A stretch of DNA of 64,000 nucleotides. Origin: Gemmatimonadota bacterium. Lineage in GTDB: Bacteria > Gemmatimonadota > Gemmatimonadetes > Gemmatimonadales > GWC2-71-9. Shown here piece after piece: positions 7,017 through 15,835 of this stretch. Where the stretch lies: positions 62,001 to 126,000 of the forward strand of contig QHUB01000009.1 in NCBI GenBank assembly GCA_003221035.1. Reading direction: 5' to 3'. A program made the translations under genes and the position numbers. Numbering within the stretch: the first letter of the stretch is position 1; every line of letters begins with the position of its first letter. Below the pieces are notes generated by a model that made no database searches, had not been told where the DNA came from, and was given only the letters and a program-made list of their open reading frames with translations.

Positions 7017-7879
7017 ATCACGCGCTCGCCCTGCTGTTGCTGGTCCTCGACTGCACCACACGCGCATGGCGCATTCAGCTCGCGACCTGGGCGTCGGGCG
7101 GCCGTCTCGGATTTGTCGAGGCATTGCGCCTGAACCTGTACGGTGAGGCGGCCTCCACGCTGACGCCCAATCGTCTCGGTGGTGAGCCTGCGAGGTTTCT
7201 CGGCATGACGTGGTCTGGACTGCGGGTGGTCCAGGCGCTCGTTGCACTGGGCGTCGAAGTGGCGGCGGAGTGGCCGGTCTTTGGAATCGGCGCGCTGGCT
7301 TTGGCCGGCTATTACCTCCCGGACTGGAGCACGGCCGCGGACCGATTTCTGACGCACAGTCTGGCGCGCGATCTCCTGGGCATCGAGCTGATCGCGCTGG
7401 TGGTCCTGCTCGTCATCTGGACGCTGCAACGCCTGGTGCGGGCGGGCGCGATTCGTCATCGCGTGCGGCGGCAGTGGCGCGTTGCGCTGGCGCACGTGCG
7501 ACGGGCGCGCTGGTGGGTCCTGTTCGCCGGCGCATTACTCACCGTCATCAGTTTGGCAGCGCGCGCGCTGATCCTGCCGGCACTCCTGTGGGGGCATCCC
7601 AACGCGCCGCCGCTCGCCGTCATGTTCTTTGGATCATTGGCCCTGATCCACGCGCCGCTGGTCGTCCCGCTGCCGTCGGGCGGCGGCGGCATCGAAGTCG
7701 CGTTTCTGTCCGGCTTCGCCGGCGACTTCGGACCCGGTCATCAGGTGATCACGCTGTTACTCTGGCGCTTCTACACGACGATTCTGCTGACGGTGCTCGG
7801 GATGTACTTGCTGGTTCGGACGCATGGCGCCGCCGCCGCCAAGCAACTCTTCACGGTCGGGTGGTTCCGGCGGCGCTAG
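7013..7879 (+). CDS. Lysylphosphatidylglycerol synthase/flippase-like integral membrane protein
   Basis: 288-residue polytopic membrane protein of the UPF0104/flippase-like (AglD-MprF N-domain) type. The start is TTG 7013, overlapping the previous stop. About seven hydrophobic segments are visible. The family-typical GEAASTLTPNRLGGEPARF after the first segment and PSGGGGIEVAF near the C-terminus are both present. Relatives translocate lipid-linked molecules or aminoacylated lipids. Here the soluble synthase domain is missing, so a flippase-like role is the most one can say. Confidence 0.82.
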   Translation: MNHALALLLLVLDCTTRAWRIQLATWASGGRLGFVEALRLNLYGEAASTLTPNRLGGEPARFLGMTWSGLRVVQALVALGVEVAAEWPVFGIGALALAGYYLPDWSTAADRFLTHSLARDLLGIELIALVVLLVIWTLQRLVRAGAIRHRVRRQWRVALAHVRRARWWVLFAGALLTVISLAARALILPALLWGHPNAPPLAVMFFGSLALIHAPLVVPLPSGGGGIEVAFLSGFAGDFGPGHQVITLLLWRFYTTILLTVLGMYLLVRTHGAAAAKQLFTVGWFRRR

Positions 7880-7941
7880 CGAGGATGCACGCAATGGGCG
7901 ATTCTTGGCTCGAGACCAACGGAGCGGTGAGAGGAGAAGGA

Positions 7942-9348
7942 GTGAATCAGACACGAGTCGAACGGGATCCCCTGGGCGAGCTTCCCGTGCCTGCCGATGC
8001 GCTCTGGGGCATTCAGACCGAGCGCGCACGCCAGAACTTTCCGATTTCGAATCTTCGCCCGCTTCCCGCCTTCGTTGACGCCGCCGTCCGCATCAAGAAA
8101 GCCGCCGCCCTCACGCACCGAGAGACCGGACGTCTCGACCGCAAGCTGGCCGATGCGATCATCCAGGCCGCCGACGAGGTCCTGGCGGGCGAGCATCGCG
8201 AGCATTTTGTGGTCGATCCGTATCAGGCGGGTGCCGGGACGTCGCACAACATGAACTGCAACGAGGTGCTCGCGAACCGCGCCAACGAGATCCTCGGCGC
8301 AAAACGCGGTGAGTACAAACCGGTCCATCCCAACGATCACGTCAACATGGCACAATCCACCAATGACGTGATTCCGACGGCGATCCGGCTTGGCGCCCTG
8401 GCGGAGCTCCCCGCGCTCACCGAAGCGCTGACGCGCCTGGCGCGCGCGTTCCTCGCCAAGGGCAAGGCTTTCGACGGGATCGTGAAATCAGGTCGCACCC
8501 ATTTGCAGGATGCGACGCCGATTCGGCTCGGCCAGGAGTTTACGGCGTTTGGGCACACGGTCGAGCGCAACCGCGACCGGATCGCGCGCGCTGCGGACGA
8601 CTTGCGCGATCTGGGCATCGGCGGCACGGCTGTCGGGACCGGCCTCAACGCCGAGCCCGAGTATCCCACGCTCATGGTCAAGCATCTGCGCATCATTTGC
8701 GGCGTCGATGTGCGCGAGGGCAAGGATCGCGTGCAACTGATGCAGTCGCTGGGCGACCCTGCCGCGCTCTCGGGCGCGCTGCGCACGTACGCCGTCGATC
8801 TCGGCAAGATCGCGAGTGATCTGCGGCTCCTCGCCTCCGGCCCGCGCACCGGCCTCGCCGAGATCCTGCTGCCTGCCGTGCAGCCGGGCTCGAGCATCAT
8901 GCCCGGCAAGGTGAACCCCTCGATCGCCGAGATGGTGAACCAGGTCTGTTTCCAGGTGCTCGGCAACGATCTGACGGTGACGGCGGCAGCCGAGGCGGGA
9001 CAGCTCGAGCTGAACGTGATGATGCCGGTGGTCGCGCACAATCTGTTGTTCGCGATGATGATTCTCGCGAACGGGTCGCGCGTGTTGGCGGAGCGCTGCG
9101 TCGACGGGATCGAGGCGGACGAGCAGCAGGCGGCGCATTGGCTCGAGCGCAGTCCGGCGCTGGTCACGGCGCTGGCGCCCAGGATTGGCTACGCGGAGGC
9201 GGCCAAGCTGGCGAAGGAGGCGGTGGCGAAGAACGTAACGGTGCGGCAGCTCGTGATCGAAAAAGGGCTGCTGAAAGGGAAGGAGCTCGACGAAGTCCTG
9301 GACTTACGGGCGATGACCGCGCTGGGCGTGCCGGGCGAGCGGAAATGA
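7942..9348 (+). CDS. aspA: Aspartate ammonia-lyase / fumarase-type lyase
   Basis: Aspartase/fumarase superfamily enzyme of 468 residues from GTG 7942, chosen because a strong purine-rich RBS (GAGGAGAAGGA) precedes it. ATG 7885 upstream is unlikely. Superfamily regions are all present: TSHNMNCNEVLANRA, VNMAQSTNDVIPTAIR, SGRTHLQDATP and the catalytic flexible loop G316-S-S-I-M-P-G-K-V-N325, where the loop Ser acts as base. It releases fumarate from L-aspartate or malate. The NMAQSTND form favours aspartase over FumC, but the two are not cleanly separable by eye. Confidence 0.88.
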   Translation: MNQTRVERDPLGELPVPADALWGIQTERARQNFPISNLRPLPAFVDAAVRIKKAAALTHRETGRLDRKLADAIIQAADEVLAGEHREHFVVDPYQAGAGTSHNMNCNEVLANRANEILGAKRGEYKPVHPNDHVNMAQSTNDVIPTAIRLGALAELPALTEALTRLARAFLAKGKAFDGIVKSGRTHLQDATPIRLGQEFTAFGHTVERNRDRIARAADDLRDLGIGGTAVGTGLNAEPEYPTLMVKHLRIICGVDVREGKDRVQLMQSLGDPAALSGALRTYAVDLGKIASDLRLLASGPRTGLAEILLPAVQPGSSIMPGKVNPSIAEMVNQVCFQVLGNDLTVTAAAEAGQLELNVMMPVVAHNLLFAMMILANGSRVLAERCVDGIEADEQQAAHWLERSPALVTALAPRIGYAEAAKLAKEAVAKNVTVRQLVIEKGLLKGKELDEVLDLRAMTALGVPGERK

Positions 9349-9370
9349 CTCTCACATTGGAGACGCGCAC

Positions 9371-9787
9371 ATGAGCAGCATCTGGGTTGCCGGGCTGATC
9401 GCCGGCGTCCTCGTGTATCTCGCCGATTGGCTCCTGTGGAGTAAAGTGTTCACGACCGGCATGGACGTGTATGTCACGCAAATGTCGCCCGAGGAGATGA
9501 AGAAGTTCATGGGTCCGGCGATGGCGAAATCGGCCGTGCTTTCCCTGGTGTTCGGCGTGTTGTTCGCATGGTTCTATGGTCGCTTCCGTGGCGCGCTCTG
9601 GGTAGAAAGCGGCGGCCCGCTCGCGGGAATGGAGTTCGCGACAGTGCTCTGGATCCCGATTCTCCTCGCGATGGTCGGCAGCAGTGTGTGGTACCTGAAA
9701 GCGAGGTCGCTGAACATGGCCACGTGCTGGGCGTGGCTGATTCGCATGAACGCCGCCGGAATCGTGGTGGGATTCCTGATGCGGTGA
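9371..9787 (+). CDS. Small integral membrane protein (DUF1761-like)
   Basis: 138 residues with four hydrophobic segments: about 4-24, 54-72, 83-105 and 120-137. A short soluble loop with MSPEEMKKFMG lies between the first two. The pattern resembles DUF1761-type proteins, function unknown. GGAG at 9357-9360 is the likely RBS. A nine-codon reading frame (9345-9374) starts over the aspartase stop and ends over this ATG, so the genes may be translationally linked. The gene ends before the Rrf2 regulator, which probably begins a new unit. Confidence 0.75.
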   Translation: MSSIWVAGLIAGVLVYLADWLLWSKVFTTGMDVYVTQMSPEEMKKFMGPAMAKSAVLSLVFGVLFAWFYGRFRGALWVESGGPLAGMEFATVLWIPILLAMVGSSVWYLKARSLNMATCWAWLIRMNAAGIVVGFLMR

Positions 9788-9834
9788 CCCGCCCCGCCAT
9801 TGAATCCCGATAAGCGCTCTCGCATATTCTTCCC

Positions 9835-10287
9835 ATGCGTGTAACCACCTGGGCGGAATACGGCTTAATCGTCTCGATTCATCTCGCGCGGCAAGCAGGG
9901 AAGGGACCCGTCGCCGCGCGTGAGCTGTCCGAGCAGGAACGCCTCCCCCATGACTACGTCGAGCAGATCATGCTGCGGCTGCGCCGCGCCGGTCTCGTCG
10001 AGTCGGTGCGCGGGGCGCGAGGCGGCTATCTGCTGGCGCGCACGCCCCAGTCGGTCAGCGTCAAGGACGTCATCGAGGCATCCGAGCACGTGACGTTCGA
10101 GGTGAATTGCGACCTGCATCGCGTGGACGATGAGCGCTGCGATCCGGCGACCGCCTGCAGCATTCGTCCCGTCTGGCGCCTCCTCGAGCGCCGCATCAAC
10201 GAAGTGCTGGCCGGCGTCTCACTCGCCGACCTGCTGCATGCCGAGCCGCATGTGTACCAGATCGCCGGAGTGGCGTCCGGAAATTGA
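9835..10287 (+). CDS. Rrf2-family transcriptional regulator with three cysteines
   Basis: 150-residue winged-helix regulator. The N-terminal helix-turn-helix is recognisable from AEYGLIVSIHLAR through LPHDYVEQIMLRLRRAGLVESVRGARGGYLLAR. C92, C102 and C108 form an IscR-like cluster region, so it probably senses Fe-S status or redox state. In IscR the Cys spacing is tighter (92/98/104), so this is a variant. The stop overlaps the start of the MoeB-rhodanese gene, which handles sulfur transfer. This suggests it controls sulfur-carrier or Fe-S functions, by inference from context. Confidence 0.9.
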   Translation: MRVTTWAEYGLIVSIHLARQAGKGPVAARELSEQERLPHDYVEQIMLRLRRAGLVESVRGARGGYLLARTPQSVSVKDVIEASEHVTFEVNCDLHRVDDERCDPATACSIRPVWRLLERRINEVLAGVSLADLLHAEPHVYQIAGVASGN

Positions 10288-11420
10288 CCTCGCTGTCGCA
10301 TGAGGAGCTGCTGCGGTACTCGCGGCACCTCACGCTTCCCGATGTCGGTCTCGCAGGCCAATCGAAACTGAAGCGCGCGCGTGTCCTGCTGGTCGGAGCG
10401 GGCGGGCTGGGTTCGCCCGCGGGACTCTACCTGGCAGCCGCGGGCGTCGGCACGATCGGCATCGTCGATTTCGACCTGGTCGATCGCAGCAACCTGCAGC
10501 GCCAGATCCTGCACGGGACATCGGCGATCGGCACGCCGAAGACCGAATCGGCGCGCGCGCGTCTGCGCGACATCAATCCGCACGTCACGGTCGAAACGTT
10601 TGCCGAACGTCTCACGTCGGCCAACGCGCTCGATATCCTGCGTGGATTCGACCTCATCATCGACGGCTCCGACAACTTTCCCACCCGGTATCTCATCAAC
10701 GATGCGTGCGTGCTGCTCCGCAGGCCGAACGTGTACGGCGCCGTGTTCCGGTTCGACGGGCAGGTCTCTGTGTTCGATGCGACGCGCGGACCGTGCTATC
10801 GCTGTCTCTACGCGGAGCCGCCGCCGCCCGATCTCGTCCCCTCCTGCGCCGAGGGCGGCGTCCTCGGCGTGGTGCCGGGAATCATCGGATCACTCCAGGC
10901 GCTCGAAGCAATCAAGCTGATCGTGGGTCTTGGCGAGCCGCTGATCGGCCGCCTGGTGTTGTTCGAGGGCCGCCGCATGCAGTTCCGCGAGCTCGCGCTC
11001 GAGAAAGATCCCGAGTGCCCCGTGTGCGGAGCGCACCCGAGCGTCACGGAACTCATCGCTTACGAGGCATTTTGTGGAGTCGGGAACCAGGAATCAGGAA
11101 ACGGGGTCGAAATCTCGGCGCGGGATCTTCAGCGTGAACGCGCGCACAAACCGAATCTCTTGCTGCTCGACGTTCGCGAGCCACGCGAAGCCGAGATCGC
11201 ACACATCGACGGGGCGCGGTTGATTCCGTTGCGCGAGCTCCCCGAACGGCTGGCCGAGTTGCCAGGTCACGCCGAAATCGTAACGCATTGCCATCACGGT
11301 CAGCGTTCGCTCCGAGCTCGGGAGATTCTGGTAGGGGCGGGGTTTCACAATGTTCGCAGCCTGGCAGGGGGCATCGACGCCTGGTCGAGAGAAGTCGATC
11401 AGGACGTCCCGCGCTACTGA
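10284..11420 (+). CDS. moeZ: MoeB/ThiF-like adenylyltransferase fused to rhodanese domain
   Basis: 378 residues from TTG 10284. The N-terminal E1-like domain has the ATP loop VGAGGLGSP, the RQILHG region and two zinc-type CxxC pairs (CYRCL and CPVCG). It should adenylate the C-terminal Gly-Gly of a sulfur carrier such as MoaD, ThiS or CysO. The rhodanese domain (from about residue 270) has catalytic C336 in HCHHGQRS and can deliver sulfane sulfur. Such MoeZ-type fusions serve molybdopterin, thiamine or thiolation pathways; the carrier is not encoded here. Convergent with tRNA-Leu. Confidence 0.92.
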   Translation: MTSLSHEELLRYSRHLTLPDVGLAGQSKLKRARVLLVGAGGLGSPAGLYLAAAGVGTIGIVDFDLVDRSNLQRQILHGTSAIGTPKTESARARLRDINPHVTVETFAERLTSANALDILRGFDLIIDGSDNFPTRYLINDACVLLRRPNVYGAVFRFDGQVSVFDATRGPCYRCLYAEPPPPDLVPSCAEGGVLGVVPGIIGSLQALEAIKLIVGLGEPLIGRLVLFEGRRMQFRELALEKDPECPVCGAHPSVTELIAYEAFCGVGNQESGNGVEISARDLQRERAHKPNLLLLDVREPREAEIAHIDGARLIPLRELPERLAELPGHAEIVTHCHHGQRSLRAREILVGAGFHNVRSLAGGIDAWSREVDQDVPRY

Positions 11421-11441
11421 CGACGCTCATTCGACGTCGTC
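11419..11441. terminator. Possible hairpin between moeZ and tRNA-Leu
   Basis: Seven base pairs (11419-11425 with 11435-11441) around a nine-base loop, starting at the moeZ stop and lying between two convergent genes. It has no T-tract on either strand, so it is at best a weak bidirectional terminator or RNA 3'-end stabiliser. Confidence 0.3.
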
Positions 11442-11450
11442 GATCGGGGG

Positions 11451-11535
<85 letters not shown>

Positions 11536-11558
11536 GAAGCGTTTTTTTGAGGAACGGC

Positions 11559-11588
11559 AATCTAGATTGTTGTATAACCCTAAGTCAA
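11559..11588 (-). promoter_or_regulatory. Putative sigma-70 promoter for tRNA-Leu
   Basis: On the minus strand, TTGACT (11588-11583) is followed by 18 bases and TAGATT (11564-11559), about 24 bases upstream of the tRNA 5' end. The same AT-rich gap, unusual for this genome, also holds TATAAC at 11573-11578 on the plus strand, a possible -10 for smpB. If so, that transcript would be nearly leaderless. Confidence 0.45.
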
Positions 11589-12064
11589 TGCGTATCTTGC
11601 CGACGTCCGTGGAAAAAATCTCGATCGCCCGAAACCCGCGGGCCCGGCACGACTACCACCTCCTCGAAACCTGGGAGGCCGGTCTCGTCCTCACCGGCAC
11701 CGAAGTCAAGTCGCTGCGCGATCGCAAGGCGAGCCTGAATGAGGCGTACGCGCATGTCCGCAATGGCGAGGTCTGGTTGGAAGGCATGACGATCTCGCAT
11801 TACGGACCGGGGAGCTACAACAATCCGCCGCCGGCGCGCTCCCGCAAGCTCCTGCTGCACAAGCGCGAAATCCGCAAACTGCTCGGCGCGACGACCCAAA
11901 AAGGGCTCACCGTTGTCCCCTTGGAGATCTATTTCAAGGACGGTCGCGCCAAGGTCGCCATCGCGCTCGCCAAGGCGAAAAAAGCCCATGACAAGCGCGA
12001 GGATCTGAAGCGCCGCGTGGCCGAGCGCGAGATGGCACGGGTTGTGAAGGGCAGACGGTCATGA
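11588..12064 (+). CDS. smpB: SsrA-binding protein SmpB
   Basis: 158-residue partner of tmRNA in trans-translation, which frees stalled ribosomes and tags incomplete proteins. The family core is clear: ARHDYHLLETWEAGLVLTGTEVKSLR (about residues 18-43), NEAYAHVRNGEVWLEGM and the basic tail KKAHDKREDLKRR, whose C-terminal helix enters the mRNA channel. ATG 11588 gives the normal length. The open frame reaches back through the tRNA gene but that part is not coding. Its stop overlaps the amidase ATG. No ssrA gene is visible in the window. Confidence 0.96.
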   Translation: MRILPTSVEKISIARNPRARHDYHLLETWEAGLVLTGTEVKSLRDRKASLNEAYAHVRNGEVWLEGMTISHYGPGSYNNPPPARSRKLLLHKREIRKLLGATTQKGLTVVPLEIYFKDGRAKVAIALAKAKKAHDKREDLKRRVAEREMARVVKGRRS

Positions 12065-13269
12065 TGGTCATCCTGTTTCTGGCCGCGCTGATTCCACAGC
12101 AAATCTTGATCGCGACCTCGCGCGGGCAGGCCAGCGTGCCCGTGGCGAGTGAGGCAGGGAATGCCGCCGTCGCGGCCGTTTTGCTCGCACAGCCACTGGG
12201 ACTCACCGTCACGCTCGACGGGTCCGCCGCGCGCGTGACTCTCAGTGGGCACGTCTTCGATTTTGATGTCGGGTCGCCGTTCTTCCGCTGCGACAGCTCG
12301 GCGTATCCGCTGGTGGGCGCGCCGTACATCGCGCGCGACACGCTGTTTCTCCCTCTGCACTGGCTCACCGATTACGTGCCGCGCCTGCTCGCCGGCCGCT
12401 ACCGGTGGGATCCGTGGCTGGCACGACTCGATGAGCGCGCGGCGTCTTCCTCCGCTGCATCGGCCGTGGCGACCGCCAGTCCGATTGTCACCGCGCCTCC
12501 GACGCCGGCGCCCAATCCGATCACCGGACTCCGGTTCCCGCATACCGTTGTCGTGGATCCAGGGCACGGGGGTGTCGATCCTGGTAATCCCGGCCTGGCG
12601 CTCCCTCGCGGCACTTCGGAAAAAGACATCACGCTCGGCATCGGCAAACTGCTGCGCGCCGAGCTCGTGCGGCGTGGACTGAACGTCGTACTCACGCGCT
12701 CGACCGATACGCTGATCGAGTTGGCGAGCCGTCCGCTCTTTTGCCGCGCCGACTGTGATCTGTTCGTGAGCATCCACGTCAACGCCATGCCTGCGGGACG
12801 TCGTCAGACCAGCGTGAATGGTATCGAGACGTACTTCGTCTCGGACGCGAAGACCGAGGATCAGAAACGCGTGGCGCAAATGGAAAACGACGCCTTGCGG
12901 TTCGAGACCGCGCCCGCGGGGACCGGCGGACCGCTGGGGTTCATCATGAACGACCTCCAGCTGAACGAGTATCTTCGAGAGTCGGCGCGGCTGGCCGAGC
13001 TCGTGCAAAGCAAGGTCGCGGCGATCCACCCCGGCGAAGATCGCGGCGTCCAGCAGGCGCCGTTCCTGGTGCTGGCCGCGGCGCGGCGGCCGTCGATTCT
13101 CGTGGAAACAGGTTTTGCCACCAATCACGCTGACGGCGCGTTTCTCGCCTCCCAGCAGGGACAGCGCCAGATCGCGAACGCGATCGCCGATGGGGTCGTC
13201 GCGTATCTGCTCGAGTTCGAGCGCAAGCTCGCGGGCGCGGGTGGAGGAAGCGGGGGACAAGCGCGATGA
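12061..13269 (+). CDS. N-acetylmuramoyl-L-alanine amidase (Amidase_3)
   Basis: 402-residue zinc amidase that cleaves the stem peptide from peptidoglycan MurNAc, used in cell separation. The N-terminus MMVILFLAALIPQQILIATS is a signal peptide or anchor. A middle domain of about 120 residues before an Ala/Pro/Thr linker may be a targeting module. The catalytic domain (from about 160) holds ligands H169 (DPGHGG), E187 (TSEKD) and H239 (SIHVN), plus catalytic E349 (VETGFATN), so it is complete. The start overlaps the smpB stop and the end overlaps the next lipoprotein. Confidence 0.93.
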   Translation: MMVILFLAALIPQQILIATSRGQASVPVASEAGNAAVAAVLLAQPLGLTVTLDGSAARVTLSGHVFDFDVGSPFFRCDSSAYPLVGAPYIARDTLFLPLHWLTDYVPRLLAGRYRWDPWLARLDERAASSSAASAVATASPIVTAPPTPAPNPITGLRFPHTVVVDPGHGGVDPGNPGLALPRGTSEKDITLGIGKLLRAELVRRGLNVVLTRSTDTLIELASRPLFCRADCDLFVSIHVNAMPAGRRQTSVNGIETYFVSDAKTEDQKRVAQMENDALRFETAPAGTGGPLGFIMNDLQLNEYLRESARLAELVQSKVAAIHPGEDRGVQQAPFLVLAAARRPSILVETGFATNHADGAFLASQQGQRQIANAIADGVVAYLLEFERKLAGAGGGSGGQAR

Positions 13270-14303
13270 GGATGCTCCTCGTGTTGGGCCTCGCCGGCTG
13301 CGCGTCCTCCAACACCATGTGGAATGCGGAGCAGCGCGCGCAGGATGCACGGCGTCTCGAGCAACAGGGACAGGCCAGTGACGCTCGCGCGCAGTGGGCG
13401 CTGGCCGCATCCAAGGCCGCCAAGGTCGGGGGCGAAAAAGCGCTGGTCTTGCGAGTCGAAGCGCTGGCGCGCTCGGGCGCATGCCAGGACATCGCTGAGC
13501 CGCTCGCGGCGGCGCGCGCGAGCGGCCCTACGGATCGCGGGATGCGCGAGCGTCTGGATCTGGCTGACGCCGAGTGCGCCCTCGCAATCGGCGATGCCGG
13601 GGGCGCCCAGGCTGCCTTGGAGAGTCCGCTCGAGTCCGCCAACGCCGATCGCCGTGCCCGCGCGGAATACGTCGCGGGCCGCGCCGCGATGGTGCGGCAG
13701 GAATACGAGGCAGCGGTGGGGCACTTCAAGCGCGCGCGTGAGCCGGACGCCGCGGGCCGCGCGATCATCGCCGGGCAACGCGCGCTGATCGCCCGTGCGA
13801 CCGAACGCGGCGATCTCACCCCCATTGCGACCGAGCTCAGTCGCGCGCTCCGCACGCGGACTGGCACCGATGAGGCCGGGCCGCTGGTCGACCTGATTAC
13901 CGCAGTCCAAACGGTGCCCACAACCCCGTCCGCGGGGGCACGTCTTCACGTGGCAGAGCTCGCGCGTGATTCCCTGTATGCGCCGCTGCTCGCCGGAACG
14001 CTCTTTCTCGAAGCCGCGGCGAGTGACACCGCCTCGCTCTTTGCTCCGAAGGCGCTGATCGCCGCCATGGCGCTGCTGCCGGATCAGCGCGACTCGATTG
14101 TTGCGCTGCTCGACACCCGGTACGCATCGTCCCCCTACGCCCGCGCGTTGCACGGCGAGGTAAGTGTCGCCTATACCGCTGCCGAGGATTCGCTCGCGCG
14201 CGAGCTCGGCATGCAGGGTCTCAGCCAGCACGCAGCTCCGGCCGGCACGCGGACCGATAGTCCGCCTCGAGTCACCGGGCCGCGGGGCCCAAAGCTCCCG
14301 TGA
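13266..14303 (+). CDS. Helical-repeat lipoprotein of unknown function
   Basis: 345 residues. MRMLLVLGLAGCASS is a short lipoprotein signal with lipobox LAGC and Cys12 as the lipidation site. The rest is Ala/Arg-rich and helical with TPR-like periodicity (for example RAEYVAGRAAMVRQEYEAAVGHFKRA), ending in a Pro/Gly-rich tail. It is probably a periplasm-facing scaffold. Being coupled to the amidase by ATGA, it may help localise or regulate peptidoglycan cleavage. That is inference from position only. Confidence 0.75.
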   Translation: MRMLLVLGLAGCASSNTMWNAEQRAQDARRLEQQGQASDARAQWALAASKAAKVGGEKALVLRVEALARSGACQDIAEPLAAARASGPTDRGMRERLDLADAECALAIGDAGGAQAALESPLESANADRRARAEYVAGRAAMVRQEYEAAVGHFKRAREPDAAGRAIIAGQRALIARATERGDLTPIATELSRALRTRTGTDEAGPLVDLITAVQTVPTTPSAGARLHVAELARDSLYAPLLAGTLFLEAAASDTASLFAPKALIAAMALLPDQRDSIVALLDTRYASSPYARALHGEVSVAYTAAEDSLARELGMQGLSQHAAPAGTRTDSPPRVTGPRGPKLP

Positions 14304-15139
14304 GTGCGGTGCAGGTGTTCGGCACCACCTTCCAAAATCCGATCCTCCTTGCCGCCGGCACCGCCGGCTTCGGTCGCGAGCTCGATCACGTCATCGACCT
14401 CGACCTGCTCGGCGGGATCGTGACCAAGGCCGTCACTCCCGAACCGCGGCAGGGACACCCGGCGCTGCGCGTCGCGGAGTTTCGGGGCGGCATGCTCAAC
14501 GCGGTCGGCTTGGCGAATCCGGGACTCGAAGCCGTCGTCGAGCACGAGCTGCCCTGGTTGGCGCAGCGGCTTCGGCGCGCCCGGATCATCGTCAACGTCG
14601 CGGGCGCGACCGTGGCGGACTACGTCGGTGTCGTCGAACGGCTCACCCCGTTCGACGCTATTACGGCGTTCGAAATCAACGCGTCGTGTCCAAACACCTC
14701 GGCCGGCGGCCTGGAGTTCGGCGCCGAGCCTGGATGTCTGGCCGAGCTGGTGGGGGCGTGCCGGCGCGTGTCGACCCGGCCGCTCACCGTTAAATTGTCG
14801 CCCGTGCTTCCCGACATCCCGGCCATGGCGCGCGTCGCCCGCGATGCAGGTGCGGAGGCGGTGACGCTCGTCAACACGATGCCCGGTCTTCTCGACAAGC
14901 GACTCGGCAATGGCAGCGGCGGCTTGAGTGGTCCCGCCCTCTTACCCATCGGCGTACTCGCCACGCGCCGCGTGCGGGAGCAGGTCGGCATGCCGGTCAT
15001 CGGCGTAGGCGGCGTGCGCAGTGTGAGCGATGCGCGTGAGTATCTCGGCGCCGGGGCGTCGCTCGTCGCGATCGGGACCGCGGCGCTCGCCGATCCGCGT
15101 CTCCCTGTCCGCATCGCGCGTGAGCTGAGCCGTGGCTGA
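14300..15139 (+). CDS. pyrD: Dihydroorotate dehydrogenase, class 1
   Basis: 279-residue FMN enzyme oxidising dihydroorotate to orotate in pyrimidine synthesis. Visible features are the N-terminal NPILLAAGTAGFG, the NAVGLANPGL substrate loop, FEINASCPNT with catalytic C130 (class 1 uses Cys; class 2 uses Ser), the TLVNTM region and the FMN-phosphate site IGVGGVRSVSDAREYLGAGA. The short length and missing N-terminal extension fit the soluble class 1B type, which needs PyrK; no pyrK is seen here. GTG 14300 overlaps the upstream stop. It overlaps pyrF by 8 bases. Confidence 0.94.
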   Translation: MSAVQVFGTTFQNPILLAAGTAGFGRELDHVIDLDLLGGIVTKAVTPEPRQGHPALRVAEFRGGMLNAVGLANPGLEAVVEHELPWLAQRLRRARIIVNVAGATVADYVGVVERLTPFDAITAFEINASCPNTSAGGLEFGAEPGCLAELVGACRRVSTRPLTVKLSPVLPDIPAMARVARDAGAEAVTLVNTMPGLLDKRLGNGSGGLSGPALLPIGVLATRRVREQVGMPVIGVGGVRSVSDAREYLGAGASLVAIGTAALADPRLPVRIARELSRG

Positions 15140-15821
15140 GCTGATCGTCGCGTTCGACTTGCCAAGCGGACGAGAGGCGCTGGCGTTGGCGGGTCGCTTG
15201 CCCGGACTGCGGTGGGCCAAGATCGGACCGGTCCTGTTCGGTCGCGAGGGTCCACCGCTGATCAAGGAATTCACGCAGCGCGGCATCCGCGTCTTCCTCG
15301 ATCTCAAGTGGCACGACATTCCCAACATCGTCGCGGGCGCGGTGACCGCTGCGCGCGAGCTCGGCGTCGCGATGACGACCATCCATTGCCTGGGAGGACG
15401 CGCGATGCTCACAGCGGCGGCGCAGGCAGCGGGGGGCGCCGGCAGTGATCTCGCCCTGGTCGGTGTCACCGTCCTGACATCGCACGACGCGGGCGAGCTC
15501 GAAGGGATTCTGGGACGCGGCGTGCCGGATGTCGGATTCGAAGCGGAGCGGCTCGCGCGGACCGCGCTGCATGCGGGCCTGCGGGGCGTCGTCACGTCGG
15601 GGCAGGAACTCGGTCTCCTGCGCGAGGCGCTCGGCGCCGATCCGTGGATTGTGGTCCCCGGCATTCGAGGGCCGGGCGAGACTCCCGGTGATCAGGTGCG
15701 TACGATCGAGCCGGGTGAAGCGGTGCGGCGCGGGGCGACCCATCTCGTGGTCGGCCGTCCCATCACCGCGGCACGCGATCCGCTGGCCGCCTATCAGCGG
15801 CTGGTGGAAGCCCTCGATTGA
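15132..15821 (+). CDS. pyrF: Orotidine-5'-phosphate decarboxylase
   Basis: 229-residue enzyme making UMP from OMP, the step after PyrD. The catalytic D57-L-K59-W-H-D62 array is intact, as is the phosphate-binding end, GATHLVVGRPITAARDP. VAFDLPSG at the N-terminus matches the group usually seen next to pyrD. GTG 15132 lies inside the pyrD end, giving tight coupling of two consecutive pathway steps; carB lies 6 kb further on. Family and length are normal. Confidence 0.96.
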   Translation: MAELIVAFDLPSGREALALAGRLPGLRWAKIGPVLFGREGPPLIKEFTQRGIRVFLDLKWHDIPNIVAGAVTAARELGVAMTTIHCLGGRAMLTAAAQAAGGAGSDLALVGVTVLTSHDAGELEGILGRGVPDVGFEAERLARTALHAGLRGVVTSGQELGLLREALGADPWIVVPGIRGPGETPGDQVRTIEPGEAVRRGATHLVVGRPITAARDPLAAYQRLVEALD

Positions 15822-15835
15822 GGGTATTAAGCGTG

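Noticed and set aside
7210-7941. Upstream extension of the aspartase open frame
   Set aside because: The extension lies in another frame of the flippase-like gene and is Arg/Gly-rich; a strong RBS and homology place the start at 7942.
9799-9831. TTGAAT ... TATTCT as a promoter for the Rrf2 gene
   Set aside because: Spacing is 19 bases and transcription would begin at or after the start codon; too weak to list as a feature.
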